Positions 11,138 to 18,232 of a DNA stretch of 64,000 nucleotides are shown here, piece by piece. Position numbers and translations under genes: made by a program. Numbering within the stretch: the first letter of the stretch is position 1; every line of letters begins with the position of its first letter. Origin of the DNA: Gammaproteobacteria bacterium (GTDB lineage: Bacteria; Pseudomonadota; Gammaproteobacteria; Steroidobacterales; Woeseiaceae); contig JAHZJK010000033.1 in the NCBI GenBank assembly GCA_022600955.1, positions 62,001 to 126,000 of the forward strand, written 5' to 3'. A model generated the notes under the pieces. That model was not told the DNA's origin and searched no databases. It saw only the letters and a program-made list of their open reading frames with translations.

Positions 11138-12109
11138 CTAATCCAGGTCGAACTCGACTTCCACGGGAACCCCATCAGGCAGCCGTTCGTGTTGCTCGGT
11201 GAAATCCACTTTCGCCGCATAACTGAGTCGGCCTCTGTCGCGTTCGGTCAGGGCGAAGTAGGGCGTAAACGCAGGCTCACTTGCGACCCAGCGGACCCGA
11301 CCGTTCAGCGCTGAGTCGAGTCCGTCGACGAATATTCGGGCCGGCATACCGGGCGAAATTCGGACACGCAGATGTTCTGGCACGTAGATTCGTGCATGCG
11401 ACTGCTCGCCAGCCAATAGAATCAACACCGGCTGTCCGGCCGCAGGCCGCTCGCCAATTTCGAACAGGCGACTATCAAGTAAGCCATCAACCGGCGCGCG
11501 CAGTTCGTGCCGACGAACATCGACAGTCGCGGCATCAAGCCTTGCCTGCGCCTGTTCAAATACGTGTTGTGCCTGTGCAAGTACCTCGGCGGTTGTCCCC
11601 GTTAACAACTCATCGAGTTGTGCCACGCGCAGTTTGCGGTTCGCGCGGGCCGCATCGAGTGCGGCACTGGCCCTGTCCATATCCTCGGCCGACGCGAGAT
11701 TGCGCGCGTGGATTTCCGTGACGCGCTCCAGTTCGGTTTGCCGAAACTGCAAATCTTTGTCCGCGCCCTCGAGGTTGGCCCGAGCCGCTGCAATTTGTTC
11801 ACTGCGTGGTCCGCGCATTAGCTCGTCCAGCCGCGCCTTGCTTTGCTGCAAAGACGCTCTGGCCTCGCGCTGCCGGGCTTCGACCCGGGTACTGTCTTGC
11901 CGCAACAGCAACTGCCCGGCGCTTACAGTTGCGCCTTCAACCACGTCTATTCCGACAATGGGCTCGCTGGTTTCAGTCGTGAGCTCGATGCGGTCAGATG
12001 TGAGCTCCCCGACCATGCGATTTTCGTTCGCGGCAGGCGAGCATGCTGTAAGGGTGACAAGCGCTATGCTCAAGTTGGCAATCAATTTCATATGCAGTGC
12101 ACCACTCAT
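11138..12109 (-). CDS. HlyD/YbhG-like periplasmic adaptor, probable lipoprotein
   Basis: The membrane fusion protein of the exporter, 323 residues. A lipobox (LVTLTACSP) near residue 23 suggests anchoring to the inner membrane by lipid. A biotinyl-lipoyl-like half (VGIDVVEGATVSAGQLLL) precedes an alpha-helical hairpin of about 110 residues rich in Ala, Arg, Gln and Glu, then the second lipoyl half (RHELRAPVDGLLDSRLFEIGERPAAGQPVLIL) and a beta-barrel domain. The ATG at 12109 overlaps the tetR stop as ATGA, supporting coupling; an internal ATG at 12091 would give a more typical lipoprotein signal and is the alternative start. Confidence 0.9.
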   Translation of the reverse strand: MSGALHMKLIANLSIALVTLTACSPAANENRMVGELTSDRIELTTETSEPIVGIDVVEGATVSAGQLLLRQDSTRVEARQREARASLQQSKARLDELMRGPRSEQIAAARANLEGADKDLQFRQTELERVTEIHARNLASAEDMDRASAALDAARANRKLRVAQLDELLTGTTAEVLAQAQHVFEQAQARLDAATVDVRRHELRAPVDGLLDSRLFEIGERPAAGQPVLILLAGEQSHARIYVPEHLRVRISPGMPARIFVDGLDSALNGRVRWVASEPAFTPYFALTERDRGRLSYAAKVDFTEQHERLPDGVPVEVEFDLD

Positions 12110-12714
12110 GTCTTGATCTGCGTCAATATCAGGTTGATCTGGGTCTCCATGAATCGGTCGGTGTCGAACGAATTCTTCGAAAACAGGATGCGCCAGATCA
12201 CCGACAGCACGACAGGCGCGACAAACAAATGTGGAAGATCGGTGACGGCCGAGGGCTTGAACTCACCGCGTTCGACACCTCGCTCAACCAAACGCGTAAT
12301 TGCAGCAAGGCCTCGCGAGACGACATTTTCGTAGTAGTAGTCGACCAGATCCGGGTAGCGCTGACCTTCTGAGATCAGTAGTCGGATGACGACGGCGACC
12401 GGCGAGTCCGGAATCCTCTTCATGAAGTCGAGTACCGGTCCGCGTATAAAAGCTTCTGATGACATTTCAGTGCCTTCGACGGTGTCGATAAGGGCATCAA
12501 CACGTCTTACAACCACGCTTTTCACAACTGCCTTGAAGAGCTCTTCCTTGGTCTTGAAGTACAGATACATAAGGCCTTTGCTGACGCCGGCGCGGCGAGC
12601 AACCTCTTCGACCCGAGTGGCTGCGTAGCCATTTTCTGCAAATGCGTCAAATGCTGCGGCCGTGATTTCCTGCGGGCGGTCCTGTTTGCGGCGCTGGTAG
12701 CGAGGTTCGGACAT
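12106..12714 (-). CDS. TetR/AcrR family repressor of the efflux operon
   Basis: A one-component regulator of 202 residues. The N-terminal helix-turn-helix spans about 12-58 (ITAAAFDAFAENGYAATRVEEVARRAGVSKGLMYLYFKTKEELF), and the C-terminal ligand domain has a TetR_C-like pattern. It is the first gene of the adaptor-ATPase-permease operon, the same order as E. coli cecR-ybhG-ybhF. A 24-bp near-perfect palindrome lies 22 bp upstream of its start, so autoregulation and control of the exporter are likely. The inducing ligand is unknown. Confidence 0.92.
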   Translation of the reverse strand: MSEPRYQRRKQDRPQEITAAAFDAFAENGYAATRVEEVARRAGVSKGLMYLYFKTKEELFKAVVKSVVVRRVDALIDTVEGTEMSSEAFIRGPVLDFMKRIPDSPVAVVIRLLISEGQRYPDLVDYYYENVVSRGLAAITRLVERGVERGEFKPSAVTDLPHLFVAPVVLSVIWRILFSKNSFDTDRFMETQINLILTQIKT

Positions 12715-12736
12715 AACTGAGGATTAATGACTTATA

Positions 12737-12760
12737 GGTCAGTAAGTATAGTTAATGACC
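12737..12760. promoter_or_regulatory. Palindromic TetR operator candidate
   Basis: The 24-bp dyad has half-sites GGTCA...TGACC, and 20 of 24 positions are symmetric. A second overlapping dyad, ACTTA...TAAGT, lies at 12730-12747. It is between divergent tetR and ribA, where a TetR repressor would block its own promoter. Confidence 0.55.
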
Positions 12761-12804
12761 AGAAGTTCAGCAAGCTGCCGGATCGCAATAGCTGAGAATT
12801 GCTG

Positions 12805-12810
12805 CATAAT
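12805..12810 (+). promoter_or_regulatory. Possible -10 element for ribA, suggesting a leaderless mRNA
   Basis: CATAAT is followed by CCGCCC and then ATG 12817. Seven bases from the end of the hexamer to the start codon would put transcription start at the A of the ATG. No Shine-Dalgarno sequence is visible. There is no convincing -35 element, so this is tentative. Confidence 0.3.
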
Positions 12811-12816
12811 CCGCCC

Positions 12817-13623
12817 ATGTTTACGTATATCGACCCTGCAGTACGCGAGCGTCTGGCCGCGCAGGGCACATTTTTCCAGATTGACCAGAACGGCAACAGA
12901 GTTGCCGATGGCGCAGAAAGCGGCTCAACGATCAGTATTCTCGGGCCAATTCCGCTGCCCCTGAAATTCTGTGATAGCGAAATTGAGGTGCAGTGGTTCG
13001 CCTGCGTTCGCAACACCGAACTCGGAAAAATCCAGGAACTCGCAGACGACCTGCGTGCGCAAAATGGCCAGCAATCTTTCGCAACAATGGCGTCCTTCAT
13101 GGCCGTTAACAGTGTGCTTGTCGTGGGTGATCCTGAGACTTGGGAGAACCCGCTGGTGCGGGTGCATTCGAGTTGCCTGACTGGCGATGTATTCGGTTCA
13201 CAACGCTGTGAGTGCGGACCGCAGATGCAGACGGCACTGCAACGGATCCAGGATGATGCCGCGGGCGGCATGCTTATCTATATGTCGGGTCACGAAGGTC
13301 GCGGAATAGGCCTGTGGGCGAAGGCTGCGACGTACTTGCTGCAAGATGCTGGAGAAGACACTTACCAGGCAAATCGCTCACTGGGACTGCCGGACGACTC
13401 ACGCGACTTCAGTGATGCCGCTGTACTGCTCAAGTATTTCGCGGCAGGGCAATCATTTCGCCTGCTGACAAATAACCCGAAGAAACTCAACGATCTTGCC
13501 GAGCATGGGCTGCAGAATGTTACGCGCGTAAAGCATGTCAGCGGCGTCGCGGCGGCGAATCGCGATTACCTGCAAGCGAAACGCAGTTGGGGTCACAAGC
13601 TGGATTCCGAGGACGTCAGCTAG
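12817..13623 (+). CDS. ribA: GTP cyclohydrolase II-like protein, divergent active-site loop
   Basis: The family opens GTP to a diaminopyrimidine, the first step of riboflavin synthesis. The 268-residue protein is longer than E. coli RibA (about 196). The zinc-binding cysteines are clear in HSSCLTGDVFGSQRCECG, and the C-terminal half keeps ANRSLGLPDDSRDF and LLTNNPKKL. The substrate loop reads YMSGHEGRGIGLW where classical enzymes have a RQEGR form, so one residue is inserted and the RQ pair is lost. About 80 N-terminal residues have no counterpart in E. coli RibA. I chose ATG 12817 over an upstream TTG at 12799. It could be true RibA or one of the GCHII paralogues with altered product; other rib genes are not in the window. 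Confidence 0.75.
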   Translation: MFTYIDPAVRERLAAQGTFFQIDQNGNRVADGAESGSTISILGPIPLPLKFCDSEIEVQWFACVRNTELGKIQELADDLRAQNGQQSFATMASFMAVNSVLVVGDPETWENPLVRVHSSCLTGDVFGSQRCECGPQMQTALQRIQDDAAGGMLIYMSGHEGRGIGLWAKAATYLLQDAGEDTYQANRSLGLPDDSRDFSDAAVLLKYFAAGQSFRLLTNNPKKLNDLAEHGLQNVTRVKHVSGVAAANRDYLQAKRSWGHKLDSEDVS

Positions 13624-13641
13624 GCGGCTCGTAAGAATCGC

Positions 13642-14454
13642 TTATTGTCGCCACAATCGAAGATTGCCAGGGCAGGCCTCGAAGTTGCTGCGGAACGGAT
13701 TGATGTCGATTCCTCCACGGCGCTGATAGCGTGCGTACAAACTGAGTCTGTCCGCACGGCAATATTTCAGGATGTCGACGAACATGCGCTCGATACAGGC
13801 CTCGTGAAAATCATTGTGCTGTCGAAATGAGACGACGTACTGGAGCAGCGACGCCGGGTCGATCTTTGGGCCGATAGCGTGTACCCACAAACTGCCAATG
13901 TCAGGCTGGCCCGTCACCGGACACAGGCTGCGCAACAGGTGAGTGTGCAAGTGTTGTTCGACATGCGCAGCGCCGTCCGCGCGCAACAGGCGCGCATCGA
14001 CATCGGTGGCGTCAAAGCTGGCAGTCAGCGCGTCGATGCTCTGGCCCGGGAGGGTGGCAGCCTCGCTGTTCGTGTCTGCATTCTGCAATAGCACGCTGAC
14101 ATCACCGCCGGCAGCGGCCGACAGATCCCGCGTGATTGTCGCAGCGACCTCCGCGCTGTTTTCCGCCACCGTCATTGCGAAAGAGCTCAGGTACAGCTTC
14201 AGGGATTTCGACTCGATCAGGTTCGGTGTGCTTGACGGAACGCGGATTTCGGCAACCGCAACAGCGGGTCTGCCTCCCGGCAGAAGCCAGGTAAGCTCCC
14301 ATGCAGTCCAGACATCCTCACCGTCGAATGGTTGCTCATCGGCACAGCCGAAGTTTTCACGCGCGTCCCGTCGCGCAATCGGAAATAGCAAATCCGGATC
14401 AAACTGAACCGGGTACTCGCTGTTTTGCCCCAATGGATTAAGTGGATCGGCCAA
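13642..14454 (-). CDS. queF: NADPH-dependent 7-cyano-7-deazaguanine reductase QueF (long form)
   Basis: It reduces preQ0 to preQ1 in queuosine biosynthesis. At 270 residues it is the two-domain (YqcD-like) form found in gammaproteobacteria. The substrate/NADPH motif ESKSLKLYLSSF is at about 81-92, catalytic Cys178 is in SLCPVTGQPD, and Asp185 follows at the expected spacing of seven. The start is TTG 14454, supported by AAAGGAGG located 7 bases upstream; no better ATG is near. It is convergent with ribA and divergent from cphB. A queuosine-precursor transporter gene (yhhQ) occurs at 42.0-42.8 kb, so the cell appears able both to reduce and to import precursors. Confidence 0.96.
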   Translation of the reverse strand: MADPLNPLGQNSEYPVQFDPDLLFPIARRDARENFGCADEQPFDGEDVWTAWELTWLLPGGRPAVAVAEIRVPSSTPNLIESKSLKLYLSSFAMTVAENSAEVAATITRDLSAAAGGDVSVLLQNADTNSEAATLPGQSIDALTASFDATDVDARLLRADGAAHVEQHLHTHLLRSLCPVTGQPDIGSLWVHAIGPKIDPASLLQYVVSFRQHNDFHEACIERMFVDILKYCRADRLSLYARYQRRGGIDINPFRSNFEACPGNLRLWRQ

Positions 14455-14477
14455 TACTGGCCTCCTTTAGATAATTC

Positions 14478-14535
14478 GCGGCTATTTTGCCGTATTAAGG
14501 AGAGGAATTGCGCGATTCTTGTGTAAAATAGCCGC
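14478..14535. promoter_or_regulatory. Mirrored divergent promoter region between queF and cphB
   Basis: GCGGCTATTTT at 14478-14488 and AAAATAGCCGC at 14525-14535 form an exact 11-bp inverted repeat separated by 36 bp. Each arm holds a -10-like hexamer (CAAAAT for queF, TAAAAT at 14524-14529 for cphB) followed by a GC-rich discriminator. No clear -35 boxes are seen. Whether the arms are promoter elements or a regulator's half-sites is open. Confidence 0.45.
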
Positions 14536-14580
14536 CTTTTTCTCGCCCCAAATCGCTCGATCCGAGCGGAGTTACCCATC

Positions 14581-15405
14581 ATGTGTCCTGCAGACAATAT
14601 TTCCGGAACCACACGCGGTTACATCATCCCTATCGGAGGTGCCGAAGAACGCCTTAATAATCCCGAGATCCTCGATCGTTTTATCGATGTTTGCGGCGGT
14701 AAAGAAGCGCGCATCGGCATCATTCCCACGGCGTCCGAGCTTGAGGACACCGGCCGCAACTACGAAAAACTATTCCGGAAAATCGGGGTGAAACATGCGC
14801 GTGTGTTGCCGTTCATTACGCGTGAAGATTGTCAGTCCGGCACTGACGTTGACTACATAGAGAAATGCGACGGGGTGTTCATGACCGGCGGCAACCAGCT
14901 GCGACTGTCAACGACGCTTGGTGGTACCCGGGTAGCTCAATTGATCCGCAGAAAAAATGCCTCGGGCATGCACGTCGCCGGAACATCCGCCGGCGCCGCG
15001 TTCATGCCGGAGCATATGATCGCAGGCGGCTCCGAGGGCAGTACGCCATCCCCTGACATGGTAACGATGGCGCCCGGACTCGGACTGACCAATGCCTTCA
15101 TTATTGACCAGCATTTTCGCCAGCGTGACCGGCTCGGCCGCCTGTTGACAGCGCTGGCCTACAATCCATTCGCTGTGGGAATCGGCCTGGACGAGGACAC
15201 CGCAGCCTTTATTCGGCCCGGTGATGAGCTGGAAGTCGTCGGTAGCGGTGGAATTACCGTGATAGACCCCACCGATCTCAGTTATTCTTCCATGGACAGA
15301 GCGCGCCGCGGCGAGCCGGTAAGTCTGATCGGCGTCAAGCTGCATATACTGGTGTCAGGCGGGCGCTTTGATATCGCGTCGCGAGAGGCATTCGCGGAAG
15401 AATAG
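14581..15405 (+). CDS. cphB: Cyanophycinase
   Basis: A serine exopeptidase of family S51 that cleaves cyanophycin to beta-Asp-Arg dipeptides in the cytoplasm. The 274-residue length is normal. The nucleophile is Ser136 in GTSAGAAFM; MTGGNQLRL and IDQHFRQRDRLGRLL match conserved active-site segments. GGAG lies upstream of the ATG. It is the first gene of a cphB-cphA-Mur ligase set, with only 29 bp to cphA, so synthesis and breakdown are co-transcribed. No dedicated isoaspartyl dipeptidase gene is nearby. Confidence 0.95.
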   Translation: MCPADNISGTTRGYIIPIGGAEERLNNPEILDRFIDVCGGKEARIGIIPTASELEDTGRNYEKLFRKIGVKHARVLPFITREDCQSGTDVDYIEKCDGVFMTGGNQLRLSTTLGGTRVAQLIRRKNASGMHVAGTSAGAAFMPEHMIAGGSEGSTPSPDMVTMAPGLGLTNAFIIDQHFRQRDRLGRLLTALAYNPFAVGIGLDEDTAAFIRPGDELEVVGSGGITVIDPTDLSYSSMDRARRGEPVSLIGVKLHILVSGGRFDIASREAFAEE

Positions 15406-15434
15406 GCCAACAACAAAAACGACAGGCTGAAGAT

Positions 15435-18224
15435 ATGAAAATCGAGAGCACTAATGTATTCGTAGGTCCGAATATCTGGGCACATTTTCCGGTTGTTCGA
15501 CACGTAATCGACCTGGGTGAGCTTGAGAACTGGCCGACAGGCAAACTGGGCGAGGCCTTCGTCACCCCACTGCTGGAATGTCTCCCTGGATTGCATGAGC
15601 ATGGTTGCTCCTACAAAGAAGCCGGCGGATTCGTGCGCCGCCTCCGCGAAGATGAAGGTACCTGGATGGGGCATGTCATGGAGCATGTCGCGATCGAACT
15701 GCAGAATGTCGCTGGCTCGAACGTGACATTCGGCCGTACTCGTTCCATCGAAGGTCGGCCCGGCTTTTACAACATGGTGTTCCAGTACAAGGACAAAGCT
15801 GTAGGTCGTGAAGCGAGCGATCTGGCGATGAAGTTGTTGCAGAGTCTGTTACCCAAGGAACTGCAGTCAGGTTCTGCGCCCGATGATGACTGGGATTTTG
15901 CCGAAGCCCGTGACTCGTTCATTCGCTATGCGCAGCGACGCGCGCTGGGCCCCAGTACAGCATCTCTTGTGCACGCTGCCGAAGAGCGTGGCATTCCCTG
16001 GCTCAGATTGAATGACTACAGCCTTGTGCAATTTGGTCATGGGCGCTATCAACAGAGAATTCAGGCTACGACGACCGGCAAAACCAGCAACATTGCTGTG
16101 GAACTCGCCTCAGACAAGGAAGAAACAAACTCGATTCTGCGTGACCTGGGCTTGCCAGTGCCAGCGCAATACATCGTACGCCGCGCATCCGACGCGGTGC
16201 GAGCAGCAAAGCGTATCGGCTATCCGGTAGTTTTGAAGCCACTCTCCGGAAATCATGGTCGTGGTGTGTCTATCAACCTGAAGTCGGCGGAGGAAGTTGA
16301 GGTCGCGTTTGAGAAAGCATCGGAGCATGGTCGTTCGATAGTCGTCGAAAGTTATATTGAAGGTCTCGACCACCGCCTGTTGGTGATTGATGGCCAACTG
16401 GTTGCAGCGGCCAAGCGCGTGCCCGGTCATGTGGTCGGTGATGGCAAACGCACGATTGAGCAACTCGTCGATGAAGTGAACGAGGATCCTCGTCGTGGCG
16501 TTGGGCATGAAAAAGTCCTGACGCGCCTGGATTTTGATCACCAGGCAGAACGCCTGCTGCAAAAGCTTGGCTACGACAAGGACACAGTTCCTGCGAAAGA
16601 CGAAACTGTCTACCTGCGTTCAACGGCGAACCTGTCAACGGGCGGCACCGCCGTTGATGTCACGGATACGATACATCCTGATAACCGTGAGATGGCGATT
16701 CGTTCGATCAAGGCAATAGGGCTCGATATCGGCGGCGTGGATTTTCTGTGCAAGGACATCACACAGTCCTACCGCGATGCCGGTGGTGGCATCTGCGAAG
16801 TTAACGCCGGACCGGGTTTTCGCATGCACGTTGCACCGAGCGAAGGCACATCACGCGATGTCGGCGGTGCTGTCGTCGATATGCTGTTTCCACCCGACGC
16901 GCCGAGCCGAATTCCCATCGCGGCGGTAACCGGTACGAACGGCAAGACAACTACGTCGCGCATGCTTGCACACATCCTGAAAATGTCGGGATTGACTGTG
17001 GGACTGACGTCGACAGATGGTGTTTATATCGATGGCGAACTCAGTGTACCGGGTGATATGACCGGACCGGTTTCTGCACACATGATCCTGCGCGATCCTT
17101 CTGTCGATGCCGCTGTCATGGAAACGGCGCGCGGCGGAATGTTGCGCAGCGGACTCGGCTTCCAGACATGCAATGTGGCCGCCTGTCTGAATATCTCTGC
17201 CGATCATCTCGGGCTGCGCGGTATCGACACGCTGGAGCAGCTGGCCGAAGTCAAGCGCGTGCCGGTCGAGATTGCAACTGACGCGGCTGTTCTGAATGCA
17301 GACGATCCGCATTGCCTGCAGATGGCCGACTACACTGAAGCATCACTGCTCAGCTACGTAACCATGAACCCGTCTCATCCGCTCGTGAAGCAGCACATCC
17401 AGGCTGGCGGCCAGGCTTTCGTACTGGAACAGGGCATGAACGGCCACATGATCACGATCTACGACAATGAGAGTCATATTCCCCTGGTCTGGACGCACCT
17501 CATTCCGGCAACAGTTGAAGGGCGTGCCATGCACAACGTGCAGAACGCGATGTTTGCGGCCGCGCTGGCGTACAACATGGGCATCAGTCTCGAAGACATT
17601 CGTCACGGCTTGCGCACGTTTGACTCGAGCTTCTTCCAGGCGCCGGGGCGCATGAATATTTATGACGAACACCCGTTCAAAGTCATTCTCGACTACGCGC
17701 ACAATCCTGCAGCAGTCGGGGTGATGTGTGACCTGGTGGATCGATTCGAGGTGGAAGGCAAGAAAACCGTGGTCCTTGCCGCACCGGGTGATCGTCGGGA
17801 TGAAGATATTCGAGAAATCGCAGGCATCGCGGCCGGGCATTTCGACCGTTTCATTTGCCGGCGCGATGACAATACGCGTGGCCGTGACAATGATGAAATA
17901 CCACTGATGCTCAAGAACCAGCTGCTGGAAAGCGGCGTCTCGTCGGATCAGATTGAGGTCGTAGCGGATGAGCAGGAAGCAACGCTGCGGGCTCTGGAGT
18001 TGGCGGAAAGCGGCGACCTGATTCTGATACTTGGCGACAACATCAAACGCACCTGGAAGCAAATAGTGTATTTCAACTCGGGCGCCAAGGTTGAAGATCC
18101 CGCCGTGAAGTCGACCGTGGTCATGGACTTGCCTGAGACAGAAGGTTTCTCGTTCAGCTCTGATGTCGAAATCATCAGCGATGAACGCGGTGTTCGTATC
18201 GCGCGTGGCGAGGAATCCGACTAG
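15435..18224 (+). CDS. cphA: Cyanophycin synthetase
   Basis: It polymerises Asp and Arg into multi-L-arginyl-poly-L-aspartate using ATP. At 929 residues it shows the three-part family layout: an N-terminal domain (about 1-160), an ATP-grasp domain (about 165-480; GYPVVLKPLSGNHGRGVSI, ICEVNAGPGFRMHV) that adds Asp, and a Mur ligase domain (about 490-900) that adds Arg, with P-loop VTGTNGKTTTSRML near 495-510 and LDYAHNPAAVG further on. It follows cphB by 29 bp and precedes a Mur-ligase paralogue by 8 bp. The cluster gives the cell an insoluble nitrogen store. Confidence 0.96.
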   Translation: MKIESTNVFVGPNIWAHFPVVRHVIDLGELENWPTGKLGEAFVTPLLECLPGLHEHGCSYKEAGGFVRRLREDEGTWMGHVMEHVAIELQNVAGSNVTFGRTRSIEGRPGFYNMVFQYKDKAVGREASDLAMKLLQSLLPKELQSGSAPDDDWDFAEARDSFIRYAQRRALGPSTASLVHAAEERGIPWLRLNDYSLVQFGHGRYQQRIQATTTGKTSNIAVELASDKEETNSILRDLGLPVPAQYIVRRASDAVRAAKRIGYPVVLKPLSGNHGRGVSINLKSAEEVEVAFEKASEHGRSIVVESYIEGLDHRLLVIDGQLVAAAKRVPGHVVGDGKRTIEQLVDEVNEDPRRGVGHEKVLTRLDFDHQAERLLQKLGYDKDTVPAKDETVYLRSTANLSTGGTAVDVTDTIHPDNREMAIRSIKAIGLDIGGVDFLCKDITQSYRDAGGGICEVNAGPGFRMHVAPSEGTSRDVGGAVVDMLFPPDAPSRIPIAAVTGTNGKTTTSRMLAHILKMSGLTVGLTSTDGVYIDGELSVPGDMTGPVSAHMILRDPSVDAAVMETARGGMLRSGLGFQTCNVAACLNISADHLGLRGIDTLEQLAEVKRVPVEIATDAAVLNADDPHCLQMADYTEASLLSYVTMNPSHPLVKQHIQAGGQAFVLEQGMNGHMITIYDNESHIPLVWTHLIPATVEGRAMHNVQNAMFAAALAYNMGISLEDIRHGLRTFDSSFFQAPGRMNIYDEHPFKVILDYAHNPAAVGVMCDLVDRFEVEGKKTVVLAAPGDRRDEDIREIAGIAAGHFDRFICRRDDNTRGRDNDEIPLMLKNQLLESGVSSDQIEVVADEQEATLRALELAESGDLILILGDNIKRTWKQIVYFNSGAKVEDPAVKSTVVMDLPETEGFSFSSDVEIISDERGVRIARGEESD

Positions 18225-18232
18225 ATCGCGCC

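Noticed and set aside
17343-18062. 239-codon open frame antisense to cphA
   Set aside because: It overlaps the Mur ligase domain of CphA and has biased composition with no domain.
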